64,000 nt of DNA, taken from Gammaproteobacteria bacterium. Its GTDB lineage: Bacteria > Pseudomonadota > Gammaproteobacteria > Eutrophobiales > Eutrophobiaceae. Below the pieces are notes generated by a model. It was not told where the DNA came from. It saw only the letters and a list, made by a program, of their open reading frames with translations, and did no database searches. How positions within the stretch are numbered: position 1 is the stretch's first letter; every line of letters starts with the position of its first letter. A program made the translations under genes and the position numbers. Below are positions 36,912 to 45,998 of the stretch, in pieces. The stretch is from NCBI GenBank assembly GCA_022826885.1, contig JAJDUB010000070.1:60606-124605 (forward strand), given 5' to 3'.

Positions 36912-36978
36912 GGGGTCAGAGTAAACTCTTGAGGAACGTGGCCGATGGCATGATCAGGAGTGATTTTACTCTGACCCC
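36912..36978. repeat. 67-bp REP-like palindromic element, copy 1
   Basis: This element has terminal inverted repeats GGGGTCAGAGTAAA and TTTTACTCTGACCCC and a core containing GAGGAACGTGGCCGATGGCA. It lies between topA and purE. It is nearly identical to the reverse complement of copy 2 (37531) and in the same orientation as copy 3 (38194). Confidence 0.9.
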
Positions 36979-37004
36979 GCATATTTTAATGATGAGAAAT
37001 AACC

Positions 37005-37517
37005 ATGAGTGAAAACAAACCGTTCGTTGCAATTTTAATGGGTTCCGATTCCGACCTACCCGTAATGCGTTCCACAGTTGAAGTGCTGGATAGCTTTTCC
37101 ATTGCCAGGGAGGTGAAGATCACCTCCGCGCACCGTACCCCGGAAGCAACCAAGGCTTACATCAGGGACGCAGAAGCGCGGGGTTGCGCGGTATTCATCG
37201 CCGCCGCCGGCCTGGCCGCGCACCTCGCCGGCGCGGTGGCTGCAACCACCACGAAGCCGGTCATCGGCGTACCCCTGGACGCCGGGCCGTTAAGCGGTAT
37301 CGATGCATTGCTGGCGACGGTGCAGATGCCGGGAGGCATCCCGGTGGGCACCGTTGCGATCGGCAAGGCCGGCGCGAAAAACGCCGCGTACCTGGCCGCG
37401 CAGATCCTCGCCTTGCAGGACACGGATCTGGCCGCCGCCATCACCGCGGAACGGGAGCAGATGACCCGCTCGGTCCAGGCCAAGGATGCCGCATTGCAGG
37501 AGCAACTGGCCGAGTAG
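37005..37517 (+). CDS. purE: N5-carboxyaminoimidazole ribonucleotide mutase (class I PurE)
   Basis: The 170-aa enzyme converts N5-CAIR to CAIR in purine synthesis. It carries the class I signatures [21 protein letters not shown] with the active-site His, [17 protein letters not shown] and [23 protein letters not shown]. In many relatives purK follows, but here it is followed by a REP-like element and tsaC; purK is not in the window. The length is normal. Confidence 0.97.
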   Translation: MSENKPFVAILMGSDSDLPVMRSTVEVLDSFSIAREVKITSAHRTPEATKAYIRDAEARGCAVFIAAAGLAAHLAGAVAATTTKPVIGVPLDAGPLSGIDALLATVQMPGGIPVGTVAIGKAGAKNAAYLAAQILALQDTDLAAAITAEREQMTRSVQAKDAALQEQLAE

Positions 37518-37530
37518 TGTCCCCAATCCA

Positions 37531-37597
37531 GGGGTCAGAGTAAAATCACCCTTGATCCTGCCATTGGCCACGTTCCTCAGGATTTTACTCTGACCCC
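37531..37597. repeat. 67-bp REP-like palindromic element, copy 2
   Basis: The copy has GGGGTCAGAGTAAAATC at one end and GATTTTACTCTGACCCC at the other, with a core in the opposite orientation to copies 1 and 3. It lies 13 nt after the purE stop and 36 nt before tsaC. Confidence 0.92.
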
Positions 37598-37633
37598 ATT
37601 TATCGACCCCAGGTATCCATCGGTTAAGCGATA

Positions 37634-38185
37634 TTGAAAAGCTGGCACATCCATAATGCGCTAAGCGTCCTGCAAGACGGCGGCGTCATCGCCTATCCTA
37701 CCGAGGCGGTCATGGGCCTGGGCTGCGACCCCTGGGATGAAGATGCGGTGGCTGAACTGCTGCGATTGAAGCGGCGACCCGCCGACAAGGGCCTGATCGT
37801 TGCCGCCTCAAGCATCGAACAGTTATCCGACCTGGTGGATTTTTCCCGGGTGCCCAGGCTGAAAGAGATTACCGGTTCATGGCCCGGCCCTGTCACCTGG
37901 CTGGTGCCGGCGCATCCTTTTACGCCACGCTGGCTGACGGGCCGGCACGATACCCTGGCCGTGCGGGTATCGGCGCATCCCGTCGTGCAAGGATTGTGTG
38001 ACGCGGTCGGTGCGCTCGTCTCAACCAGCGCCAACCCGTCCGGTTGTCGGCCGGCCCGAACCCCGCGGCGCGTCAGGGCCTATTTCGGCCCGGATGTGGA
38101 CTGTTACGTTCCAGGCAATGTCGGCGGAGATGACAGGCCCAGCACAATCAGGGATGCGCTTACCGGCCGCATGGTACGGGCATGA
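37634..38185 (+). CDS. tsaC: L-threonylcarbamoyladenylate synthase (TsaC/YrdC)
   Basis: The 183-aa protein makes threonylcarbamoyl-AMP for the t6A modification of ANN-decoding tRNAs. It shows the YrdC signatures GGVIAYPTEAVMGLGCDPWD, LLRLKRRPADKGLIV, WPGPVTWLVPA and ALVSTSANPSG. It starts at TTG 37634; there is no ATG upstream in frame that fits, and the family begins just here. tsaC near dprA is a common gammaproteobacterial arrangement. The short (~185-aa) TsaC type lacks the Sua5 C-terminal domain. Confidence 0.95.
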   Translation: MKSWHIHNALSVLQDGGVIAYPTEAVMGLGCDPWDEDAVAELLRLKRRPADKGLIVAASSIEQLSDLVDFSRVPRLKEITGSWPGPVTWLVPAHPFTPRWLTGRHDTLAVRVSAHPVVQGLCDAVGALVSTSANPSGCRPARTPRRVRAYFGPDVDCYVPGNVGGDDRPSTIRDALTGRMVRA

Positions 38186-38193
38186 ATAATCCA

Positions 38194-38260
38194 GGGGTCA
38201 GAGTAAAATCTTGAGAAACGTGGCCGATGGCAGGATCAGGGGTGATTTTACTCTGACCCC
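38194..38260. repeat. 67-bp REP-like palindromic element, copy 3
   Basis: This copy has the same length and orientation as copy 1. An additional half-end, CTCTGACCCC, follows at 38268-38277 after ATTTATC, which suggests a partial second element. It lies 9 nt after the tsaC stop. Confidence 0.92.
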
Positions 38261-38378
38261 ATTTATCCTCTGACCCCATTCACGCGGCGTCTTTAAAACT
38301 ACATTCACAACGGGCAAATATTGGTGTAAAATTACAGCGATAATATCAAGACAATATTACCCTGCCAGGAGAACAATA

Positions 38379-40625
38379 ATGGGCGATACGATAAGCAACA
38401 GAATAACTTCAAAGTTTGGTCTTTTCACCCTGCTGTGTGTCATCGCTGTGCCTGCTCATTCCCAGACTGTGCTGGAGGAGATAGTGGTAACCGCGCAGAA
38501 ACGCGAGCAGAACATACAGGATGTGCCTATCTCAATCACCAGGATGTCCGGTCAGTGGCTTGAATCCAAGTTCGCAGGGGGAGGGGATGTCCTGGAACTG
38601 GCCAGCACGGTGCCGGGACTGCATGTGGAGAGTTCCAACGGGCGGTTATCCCCGCGTTTCTACATGCGTGGCCTGGGCAATGCAGATTTTACCGCAGCCG
38701 CATCGCAACCCGTATCCATCGTTTTTGACGAAGTGCCGATGGAAAAAGCGTCTCTCAAATCATTTCCCCTCTTCGACCTCGACGATATAGAAGTAATTCG
38801 CGGCCCCCAGGGCACCCTGTTCGGGCGCAACACCACGGCGGGCATCCTCAAGTTCGATTCACGCCGTCCCACAGAAGAGACGGAAGGTTATCTCAAGGCT
38901 TCCGGCGGCAACAAGGGAACGGTAAACGTGGAGGGAGCCGTCGGCGGCACCCTGGTGGAGAACACCTTGATGGGCCGGTTCTCGTTCATTACGCAGCATC
39001 GTTCGAACTGGGTCAATAACGCCCATACCGGTGAAAACGACGCAATGGGCGGTTTCGATATATATGCGGGGCGCGCCCAGTTGTTATGGACTCCTTCGGA
39101 TGATTTCAGCGCGCTGCTCCTGTACCAGCACCAGGACCAGGGCGGTAACTCCGCCTCGCTGTTTCGCGCCAACGTGTTTGACCAGGGCAGCAACAAGCTG
39201 AATGATAATTACAAGCGCGACACTGTCTGGTTCGATGGCGGCAACAATAACCCCGCAAAAATAAAAAGTTTCGGCGTGACCCTGAAGCTGGACTGGGATG
39301 TCGGCGACCATACGATTACCTCGATCACGTCCTACCAGGACATCTATGACCGTTTCGCACGCGGCGATATTGATGGCGGATACGGTTGTTTACTCAGTTT
39401 TCTGGGTTTGTGCCAGCCGGGACCAGCCGGGCCTCCCAGCACGCCCTTTAACCCGGCCGCGTCACCTTTCGTCGTTAACGTCGATACCGGCGGGGATCAG
39501 GAGGTAGAACAGATTACCCAGGAAATACGCGTCGCCAGCAACCTGGACGGTCCGTTCAATTACCAGGTGGGAGCATTCTACTTTGAGGATGATCTCCTGA
39601 GTATCTCACAAAATCAAAGCGCCGGCGCTCCGGCATTTGTCGTGGGGTCTGTTTCCGAAATCGAGAACACGACCTGGGCCGTCTTCGGACAGGGTTCATA
39701 CGACATATCCGAGCAGTTGACACTGACCGCAGGGGTGCGTTACACGGACGACGAGAAGGATGCCCAGCATGAAAGACCCGCCACCGGGCCGCTTGATCCA
39801 ATCAGCCTGGCGGATGATGAACTCAGTTGGGACGTGTCGCTCGCTTTTGCCGTCAGCGCGGATTCACAGGTCTACGCCCGGGTGGCAACCGGTTTCCGGG
39901 CGCCCACCATACAGGATCGCCTGGAAGATGATCCCGAGGTGACCACCGCGGACTCGGAGACGATCATGTCTTATGAAATCGGCTACAAGGCGCTGTTCGA
40001 GAAGGTCAGGCTTAACGTGGCGGGCTTCTATTACGAGGTCGATGACATGCAACTGGTCGCGGTAGGCGGCGACGCCAATACGACGACCCTGCTGAATGCG
40101 GATGAGGGAGTCGGCTACGGCGTTGAGTTCGACGTTGATATTGCCCTGACCGACAACATGATCCTGTCCGGCGGTTTCGGATATAACAAGACGGAACTCA
40201 ATGACAAGGAACTCACATTGCCGGTAGGTCCCATGGCTACCAGCCGGGACCCGCTGGATGAAAACGGCAGGGCAATCATTGACGGCAACCCGTTCCAGCA
40301 TGCGCCGAAGTGGACTGCGAACCTGCAACTGGACTACACCCATCCCCTGGCAAACGGCAATGAACTGTACCTGTTCACCGATTGGAAGCTGAAAGGCAAG
40401 ACCAGTGATTTCCTCTATGAAAGCATTGAATTCACCTTCGGAACCCAGTTCGAAGGCGGGCTGAGGTTAGGTTACCGGGACACGGTCAGGAACTTCGAGA
40501 TCGGTCTGTTTGCCCGTAATATCACCAACGAGCATAACCCCATCGGCGGCATCGACTTCGCCAATAATCTCGGCTACGTCAACCAGCCGAGAATCTGGGG
40601 CGGCGAGGCCAGGTACAGCTTCTGA
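38379..40625 (+). CDS. TonB-dependent outer-membrane receptor
   Basis: The 748-aa receptor has a signal peptide ending at about PAHSQT, the plug start LEEIVVTAQKREQNIQDVPIS, the plug signature EVIRGPQGTLFGRNTTAG, and a barrel ending in WGGEARYSF with a terminal Phe. AGGAG lies 8 nt before the ATG. The plug start is almost identical to those of the receptors at 299 and 53904, so they are paralogues. It is followed by a strong terminator at 40654. The exported nucleoside hydrolase after it may act on the same ligand class, but the terminator argues against a single transcript. Confidence 0.93.
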   Translation: MGDTISNRITSKFGLFTLLCVIAVPAHSQTVLEEIVVTAQKREQNIQDVPISITRMSGQWLESKFAGGGDVLELASTVPGLHVESSNGRLSPRFYMRGLGNADFTAAASQPVSIVFDEVPMEKASLKSFPLFDLDDIEVIRGPQGTLFGRNTTAGILKFDSRRPTEETEGYLKASGGNKGTVNVEGAVGGTLVENTLMGRFSFITQHRSNWVNNAHTGENDAMGGFDIYAGRAQLLWTPSDDFSALLLYQHQDQGGNSASLFRANVFDQGSNKLNDNYKRDTVWFDGGNNNPAKIKSFGVTLKLDWDVGDHTITSITSYQDIYDRFARGDIDGGYGCLLSFLGLCQPGPAGPPSTPFNPAASPFVVNVDTGGDQEVEQITQEIRVASNLDGPFNYQVGAFYFEDDLLSISQNQSAGAPAFVVGSVSEIENTTWAVFGQGSYDISEQLTLTAGVRYTDDEKDAQHERPATGPLDPISLADDELSWDVSLAFAVSADSQVYARVATGFRAPTIQDRLEDDPEVTTADSETIMSYEIGYKALFEKVRLNVAGFYYEVDDMQLVAVGGDANTTTLLNADEGVGYGVEFDVDIALTDNMILSGGFGYNKTELNDKELTLPVGPMATSRDPLDENGRAIIDGNPFQHAPKWTANLQLDYTHPLANGNELYLFTDWKLKGKTSDFLYESIEFTFGTQFEGGLRLGYRDTVRNFEIGLFARNITNEHNPIGGIDFANNLGYVNQPRIWGGEARYSF

Positions 40626-40653
40626 GCTTTTCCACATTCAGACGAGTATGATT

Positions 40654-40685
40654 GGGGACAGATTTTGAATCTGTCCCCTTTTTTT
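40654..40685 (+). terminator. Rho-independent terminator after the TonB receptor
   Basis: An 11-bp perfect stem, GGGGACAGATT with its complement around a TTG loop, is followed by seven T residues. It ends 8 nt before the nucleoside hydrolase start. The GGGGACAGA end is shared with the elements at 41711 and 62704, so it may be a REP-like element used as a terminator. Confidence 0.85.
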
Positions 40686-40692
40686 CGTTCAC

Positions 40693-41709
40693 ATGACTGT
40701 AACCAGACGCTCATTTCTCAAGACGTCACTGGCGCTTCTGGCCAGCGGGGCGCTTCCCCCGTACCTGGCCCGTGCTGCCGGTAATAAGCCCCTGCCCGGC
40801 GCACAGGGGCGCAGGATACCCGTCATACTCGATTCCGACATCGGTGACGACATAGACGATACCTGGGCATTGCTGATGCTGCTTCGGTCCCCGCAGTTTG
40901 ACGTAAAGCTCGTGGTAAGTGATTTCGGCAATGCCATATACCGCTGCCGCCTGTTTGCAAAGTTGCTGGAACTCACCGGTTGTACCCATATCCCAGTCGG
41001 AGTGGGGCTTGATCCGGTTGACGAACCAGGCAGGCAAAGCGGATGGATAGGAGATTACCGGCTGGAAGACTATCCAGGTACGGTGTACCGCGATGGTGTT
41101 CAAGCGCTGATCGATACGGTTATGCAATCTCCGGATCCGGTCACGTTGCTATGCATTGGGCCCGTTCCGAATATCGCCGAGGCCCTCAGGCGGGAGCCTG
41201 CCATTGCGGGTAATGCACGTTTTGTGGGTATGCACGGTTCTATCTACAAGGGTTACGACGGCGCGGCGACACCGGCGGCAGAATGGAACGTCAAGTCCGA
41301 CGCGACAGCGCTGCAACAGGTATTCGCTGCCCCCTGGGATTGCACTATCACGCCGCTGGACACCTGCGGACTGGTAACATTGACCGGCGCGAATTACCAG
41401 AGAATCTATCGCAGCGAAGATCCCTGGCTCAAGGCTTTGATCGAGAATTACCGGATCTGGCTACCCCTGGCGCCGTTCATCAAACCGGGGACTGATCCGG
41501 GCCTGATGAGCACGACCCTGTTCGATACCGTTGCCGTTCATGCCGCGTATTCGCAGGAATTCCTGGTGATGGAAGACCTGCCCCTGCGCGTCACGGATGA
41601 TGGCTACACCGTGGTGGACAGCCGGAACGGCCGCCTTGTCCACTGCGCCACGAAGTGGCAGGATATCCAGGCGTTCAAAGACAGGTTAACCGATACGTTG
41701 CTCGGCTAA
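40693..41709 (+). CDS. Tat-exported nucleoside hydrolase (IUNH family)
   Basis: The 338-aa protein has a Tat leader (VTRRSFLKTSLALLASGALPP..ARAA) and the calcium-binding IUNH motif VILDSDIGDDIDDTWAL (D47, D49 and following), plus LLCIGPVPNIAEAL and VGMHGSIYKG. The family cleaves the N-glycosidic bond of ribonucleosides; here it would work in the periplasm. Substrate specificity is not clear. No good ribosome site precedes the ATG because the terminator's T-run lies directly upstream, so translation may be weak or depend on another start. It is convergent with the gene at 41778. Confidence 0.85.
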   Translation: MTVTRRSFLKTSLALLASGALPPYLARAAGNKPLPGAQGRRIPVILDSDIGDDIDDTWALLMLLRSPQFDVKLVVSDFGNAIYRCRLFAKLLELTGCTHIPVGVGLDPVDEPGRQSGWIGDYRLEDYPGTVYRDGVQALIDTVMQSPDPVTLLCIGPVPNIAEALRREPAIAGNARFVGMHGSIYKGYDGAATPAAEWNVKSDATALQQVFAAPWDCTITPLDTCGLVTLTGANYQRIYRSEDPWLKALIENYRIWLPLAPFIKPGTDPGLMSTTLFDTVAVHAAYSQEFLVMEDLPLRVTDDGYTVVDSRNGRLVHCATKWQDIQAFKDRLTDTLLG

Positions 41710-41710
41710 G

Positions 41711-41778
41711 AAGAAAAGGGGGACAGACCCCCGCTGACAACATGCGAGGGCATGCTTTAAATCTGTCCCCCTTTTCTT
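41711..41778. terminator. Bidirectional terminator / REP-like element between convergent genes
   Basis: Arms of 17 bp (AAGAAAAGGGGGACAGA at 41711-41727 and its complement at 41762-41778) enclose CATGC-GAGG-GCATG (41741-41754). The A-run on one side and T-run on the other give a stem plus T-tract in both directions. It fills the gap between the convergent nucleoside hydrolase and NTF2-like genes. The core resembles the element at 62704, which has the same GGGGAC.GA.CCC end and an internal GCATGC. Confidence 0.8.
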
Positions 41779-42254
41779 TAATTGTGTTGCCAGTCGTACG
41801 CTTCCGCCGCGATGACGGCATCGGGTAGCCACGTCTCATGTACGTGGAACCACTTTACGCCGTTGGGCGCATCCTTATCATCAACAAATACGGCCGAGGA
41901 CAGCCGTCCGTTGTTCTCAGGTCTGGATTGCAAGGCGTTCCTCTGCCATTCCTGGTAGTTCACAAGATATATCGAATCACCGGGCAGAGGGTGCTGTTGG
42001 ATGGCGCGGATACTGATATGAAAATCCGGGTTGCTGCCGTACAGTTTCCTGAACTCAGGCCAGAAATGGGCGCCATAAATCATCATGCCCCCGGGCAGGA
42101 TAATGTTGAAATCCCCGTGCATCCGGTCCAGCAGGCGCTCCGCAAAAACCTGCTCGCTGTTCTCGCAGTACCCGCCGAACCAGTCTTCAAAAAAAACGTG
42201 CAGGTCGATGATTTCCTGCGCAAATCGGTCGGTGTATTGTTTGTCGGTATGCAT
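41778..42254 (-). CDS. NTF2/SnoaL-like protein of unknown function
   Basis: The chosen ATG at 42254 has GGGAG 10 nt upstream; a longer frame to 42350 overlaps the preceding oxidase gene and reads as non-family sequence. The 158-aa product (MHTDKQYTDRFAQEIIDLHVFFEDWFGG) has the helix pair and curved sheet pattern of NTF2-like folds, with IILPGGMMIYGAHFWPEFRKLYG and KWFHVHETWLP. It has no signal peptide. NTF2-like proteins include isomerases, cyclases and stress proteins; the role here is unknown. It starts 20 nt after the flavin oxidase stop and probably belongs to its transcript. Confidence 0.65.
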   Translation of the reverse strand: MHTDKQYTDRFAQEIIDLHVFFEDWFGGYCENSEQVFAERLLDRMHGDFNIILPGGMMIYGAHFWPEFRKLYGSNPDFHISIRAIQQHPLPGDSIYLVNYQEWQRNALQSRPENNGRLSSAVFVDDKDAPNGVKWFHVHETWLPDAVIAAEAYDWQHN

Positions 42255-42274
42255 GTGTCTATCGCTCCCAAATG

Positions 42275-43756
42275 TTATGAATATCCAATATATGTATGAA
42301 AGACCTTGCCGGGGTCGTATTTTTTTCGCAGTTCGGCCAGGCGCTTCCAACTATCCTCCGAGAAAGAAGACTTAACCCTCTCCGGGAACAGGGTTGCTTC
42401 AGTTTCATTGATGTAAGTCCCCTTGCTGAATGGTTCCAAGAGGTCGTTCGTCTGTTTTAACCAGGCATGGTTGGCCCCGTCATTCTCCGCGTCGTTCCAG
42501 AGCAGGTAGCTGGCCACGTAATGGTTGGCGATGCGCGAGAAACAGGCATCCTCACGCAATTCCGGCTTGACCCCGTAGGAGCATAATACGTGAGTGCGGG
42601 GTGACGGCGTTTTTTTGAAATGTTCCACAAGGGACAATAAGGCCTGTCCCGGGTCGTCGGTCCAGACGTTATCGACTGCGTAACGGCCAATGCTTGTATC
42701 GACGTTTTCCGGGTTGTAGAGTTTTGCGAATGAAGAGGGTTGGTCTTCCAACCTGAACACGCTGGCTGAAGCAAGTTCGCTGTCTGCGAACGGGGCCAGC
42801 ATTGCCTTTGCGTCTTTTTCCGTGTCGGCGAATGCATTGACACCCACCATGCATATTTTGGCCTCAGTCGGCGGTGTATTTTCAGGAGCCTGCGGGTCAT
42901 GCATCAACAGGAGGAGTATTTCCACGCGCTCATCCTTTATTTGATTGAGTTTATCCAGGGCTGCAACGACTGTCTGCAGGTTGTCGATGGGTGAAATATA
43001 CATACTGGTGTATATCGCCTGCGGCAGAGGATATAACTGTAATTCCAGTTCTGTGACGATACCGAAAAAACCGGGGCCGACACCGCGCACGGCCCAGTAC
43101 AGGTCAGGATAGGAATCGGCGCTGGCGGTAACTTTTCTGCCGTCGGCCAAGATAACGTCGGCGCTCTTTATCGAGTAACAGGCGACACTTCCCCAGTGGG
43201 CATGGTTCCAGCCTGCACCGCCGCCGAGCAGGTAGCCGCCGAGCGCTACGGTAGGGCAGTGGGCGGCAGGGAAGGCGAGGCCGTGTTTGCCTGCCTCTCG
43301 GACAAGTTGCTCGGACCAAAGCGCCGGTTGTATTCGCGCAGTTTTTCGGTCGGCGTCTATTTCTACATCCCTCAGCAATGCCAGGTCGATCAATATACCG
43401 CCATCGCGTAACGCGGCGCCGGTGGAATTATGGCCACTGCTTCTTGCCGACACCTTGAGCCCGTTGTCTGTGGCGTGCTTCACCGCGCTGCTCACATCCT
43501 GTTCGGAATGAGCCCGGATGATCGTGTCCGGGTAGCGCTCAGGCTTTCTCAGGTGCCACACCATGCTGTTGCGCCAGGCCTCGTACTGGCCGTCTCCCCG
43601 GTTTACGACTTCACCGGCTACCAACCGTTCCAGCCCTCCGGTAGCACCACCCGGTCCGGCAAACAGGGAACCGGAATACAGTTGGCCGATAGCACCTGAT
43701 ATCCCCAGTGCGCCGAACTGGCGTAACACATCTCTTCTACTTGGATCAGTTAACAT
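42275..43756 (-). CDS. Tat-exported FAD-linked oxidase, berberine-bridge-enzyme family
   Basis: The 493-aa protein has a Tat-type leader (SRRDVLRQFGALGISGAIG), an FAD_binding_4 domain starting near residue 75 (DTIIRAHSEQDVSSAVKHA), and a C-terminal BBE segment ending KKYDPGKVFHTYIG. The histidine in ARSSGHNST and the cysteine in HCPTVALGGYLLGGGAGW sit where bicovalently bound FAD is attached in this family. Such enzymes oxidise sugars, alcohols or alkaloid-like substrates with oxygen; the substrate is unknown. It is divergent from an AraC-type regulator (43888), its likely controller. Confidence 0.88.
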   Translation of the reverse strand: MLTDPSRRDVLRQFGALGISGAIGQLYSGSLFAGPGGATGGLERLVAGEVVNRGDGQYEAWRNSMVWHLRKPERYPDTIIRAHSEQDVSSAVKHATDNGLKVSARSSGHNSTGAALRDGGILIDLALLRDVEIDADRKTARIQPALWSEQLVREAGKHGLAFPAAHCPTVALGGYLLGGGAGWNHAHWGSVACYSIKSADVILADGRKVTASADSYPDLYWAVRGVGPGFFGIVTELELQLYPLPQAIYTSMYISPIDNLQTVVAALDKLNQIKDERVEILLLLMHDPQAPENTPPTEAKICMVGVNAFADTEKDAKAMLAPFADSELASASVFRLEDQPSSFAKLYNPENVDTSIGRYAVDNVWTDDPGQALLSLVEHFKKTPSPRTHVLCSYGVKPELREDACFSRIANHYVASYLLWNDAENDGANHAWLKQTNDLLEPFSKGTYINETEATLFPERVKSSFSEDSWKRLAELRKKYDPGKVFHTYIGYS

Positions 43757-43887
43757 GGTCGGACTTTAGCGATCAGGTTTGTCAATAAGCGCCATTATGT
43801 AATAAAGTCCGGTTTCAGTGTGAAAAAATATTCGTTGGACGGGATGCCTCCGGTGACTGTGCAAGACAGAATTGTCGAGATTTAACT

Positions 43888-44934
43888 ATGCCTGAAAACA
43901 AAGCTGAAACGGTAGTTCCTGTTAATCCTGGAAGCGATGCTTCAGACTTGCTCTCTGATATACCACCCAAGTATGCACCGCTCGATCAGCAGCCTTACGA
44001 TCGTCATTTTGGATTGAGGCTGGCGACGCCCGTACCGGAGACTCACGGTATAAAAGACATCTGCATGGTCAGGAAAGGACTGGCTGTGCTGATAGGCGAC
44101 GTTGAGCACGATTATGCCCATAGTGACATGAGCGAAAGCGATGACGTGGTCAAGTTCCATTTCCGCTACAGCGGCAGCAGCGAGATAGGCGCCGAAGGGA
44201 GAGAACTGGAACCGGTGGACCCCATGACCTTTGGCGTTCTGATCCAGCCTTCGGGTATGAAAAAGATCGAGTGTTTTCCCGCACACCAGCACGAACAGTC
44301 GGTCACTCTGCTGTGTGAGCCACCATTCCTGGAAGAAATCATTTCCGGCACGTCGCTGTTGAAATCAACACCCCTGGGGCAGTTCCTGTACGGTGAGCAG
44401 AAGGACATGTACTACTGTGCAGTGCGCATGCGTCCGGAGATGATTTCAGCAGTCAAATCCCTGTTTGAGATGAATTATACGGGCCGCTTGCAACAATTGC
44501 AGATCGAGGCCAAGACCCTGGAATTGCTTTGTTACACACTGGACCAGTTATCGAAAATGTGGACGGGTGCGGGGACGGATAAAACCCCGCTCCGGCAGAG
44601 GGACATCAAGCGCGTCGCGGAGATATGCGAGATTCTGGATAATGACTTGTCGAAAGCGCCCACTATCAGCGAACTGGCCAAATCCCTGTCCTGGAATGAA
44701 ACCCAGTTGATGCGGGTGTTCAGGCAGGCCGTAGGCACCACCGTACATAATTACCAGCACCGGGCGCGCATGGAAAAGGCCTGTGATTTGCTGGCAAATA
44801 CGGAAATGACGATTACTCAAATCGCCATGAACCTGGGTTATGAGTATTCGAGCAACTTTACCACGGCATTCAGAAAGCATTTTGGAGTAACCCCCAGGCA
44901 GGTAAGAACTGGACATATCCCGATGGCGGTGTAA
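43888..44934 (+). CDS. AraC-family transcriptional regulator
   Basis: The 348-aa protein has an N-terminal ligand domain (residues about 1-235) and two C-terminal helix-turn-helix motifs: TISELAKSLSWNETQLMRVFRQ and ITQIAMNLGYEYSSNFTTAFRKHFGVTPRQVR. The arrangement resembles PchR-type regulators. It is divergent from the flavin oxidase with a 131-bp shared upstream region and is followed by a dehydratase and a CoA ligase, so it could control both sides. The ligand is unknown. Confidence 0.9.
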   Translation: MPENKAETVVPVNPGSDASDLLSDIPPKYAPLDQQPYDRHFGLRLATPVPETHGIKDICMVRKGLAVLIGDVEHDYAHSDMSESDDVVKFHFRYSGSSEIGAEGRELEPVDPMTFGVLIQPSGMKKIECFPAHQHEQSVTLLCEPPFLEEIISGTSLLKSTPLGQFLYGEQKDMYYCAVRMRPEMISAVKSLFEMNYTGRLQQLQIEAKTLELLCYTLDQLSKMWTGAGTDKTPLRQRDIKRVAEICEILDNDLSKAPTISELAKSLSWNETQLMRVFRQAVGTTVHNYQHRARMEKACDLLANTEMTITQIAMNLGYEYSSNFTTAFRKHFGVTPRQVRTGHIPMAV

Positions 44935-44984
44935 ATGGATATAAACAACTATTACCGGATGACCCGGAATGGCGAACTTCAGCA

Positions 44985-45998
44985 ATGAGTGAGCATTATC
45001 CGCCCACCCTGGAAGAATTCCGTTTAACCGCCGAAAGGCTGGAACCGTATACACGGGTGACCCCGGCTTTCCATTGGGAGGGGGATACGGTCGCCTCCCG
45101 GCTCGGAGCGGATACGGAATTGTATTTGAAGCTGGAGTTGTTCCAGCGGACCGGCACGTTCAAGGTGCGTGGCGCGGTCAATAATGCGCTGGCCTTGTCA
45201 GCTGACCAGCTTGCCCTGGGTATTACCGCGATGAGCTCGGGCAACCACGCCATTGCCGCGGCCTACGCGGCGCGCTGTGTCAATACAAGTGCAAAAGTGG
45301 TGATGCAGGCCAGCGCCAACCCGGCCCGGGTTGAGATTGCCCGCGCCCTGGGTGCAGAGATTCTGATAGCGGAAAACGGGCCTGTAGGCTTCGCCATGGT
45401 CGAGGAAATAGTGGAAAAAGAAGGGCGGACCTTTATCCACCCGTTCGAAGGCAAGCGGGTAACGGAAGGCACCGGCACCTGTGGCCTGGAGTTGCACGCT
45501 GCGGTAGCTGACCTGGACGCAGTGGTTGTGCCCATCGGCGGCGGCGGCTTGTGTTCCGGCGTCGGGGTGGTAACCGGGTTCCTGAATCCGGAATGCAAGG
45601 TTTACGGTGTTGAACCCGAAGGGGCCGCCGTGATGAAGAAGAGCCTGGAAGCAGGTTCGCCGCAGAGCCTGACCGAACTGTCAACGATAGCCGACAGCCT
45701 GGCTCCGCCGTTCACCGCCGACTATTGCTATGCGATGTGCGAGCGTTCTCTGGAAGACCTGGTCACGGTATCGGACGACGAGCTCGCAACCGCTGCCGCT
45801 ATCCTGTTTGAACACATGAAACTGGCGGTCGAACCTGCAGGCGCCACCACCACGGCCGCCGCTTTCGGGCCTCTTGCAGACCGGCTCAGGGGCAAACGGG
45901 TCGCGCTCATAGTCTGTGGTTCAAACATCGATATTGACGGCTTTGCCGATTTGATCAGGCGCGGCCGGAACGGGCTGGATCGGGGTTTGCTTGCGTGA
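44985..45998 (+). CDS. Threonine/serine dehydratase-like PLP enzyme
   Basis: The 337-aa protein belongs to fold type II PLP enzymes. The Schiff-base lysine is in RTGTFKVRGAVN, the substrate loop is TAMSSGNHAIAAAYAA and the phosphate-binding tetraglycine is in PIGGGGLCSG. There is no C-terminal ACT regulatory domain, so it is of the short, catabolic TdcB/serine-racemase type. It would deaminate threonine or a hydroxy-amino acid to a keto acid. It overlaps the CoA ligase start by 4 nt (GTGA), so the two are coupled, and 50 nt separate it from the AraC gene. Confidence 0.9.
   Translation: MSEHYPPTLEEFRLTAERLEPYTRVTPAFHWEGDTVASRLGADTELYLKLELFQRTGTFKVRGAVNNALALSADQLALGITAMSSGNHAIAAAYAARCVNTSAKVVMQASANPARVEIARALGAEILIAENGPVGFAMVEEIVEKEGRTFIHPFEGKRVTEGTGTCGLELHAAVADLDAVVVPIGGGGLCSGVGVVTGFLNPECKVYGVEPEGAAVMKKSLEAGSPQSLTELSTIADSLAPPFTADYCYAMCERSLEDLVTVSDDELATAAAILFEHMKLAVEPAGATTTAAAFGPLADRLRGKRVALIVCGSNIDIDGFADLIRRGRNGLDRGLLA

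Noticed and set aside
36912..38277. Repeats after topA, purE and tsaC taken as a CRISPR-like array
   Set aside because: The units are palindromic, separated by whole genes, occur in both orientations and have no regular spacers; no cas genes are near.
40654..40690. Riboswitch in front of the nucleoside hydrolase
   Set aside because: The structure is a simple stem followed by a T-run that terminates the upstream gene; no aptamer-like conserved core is present.
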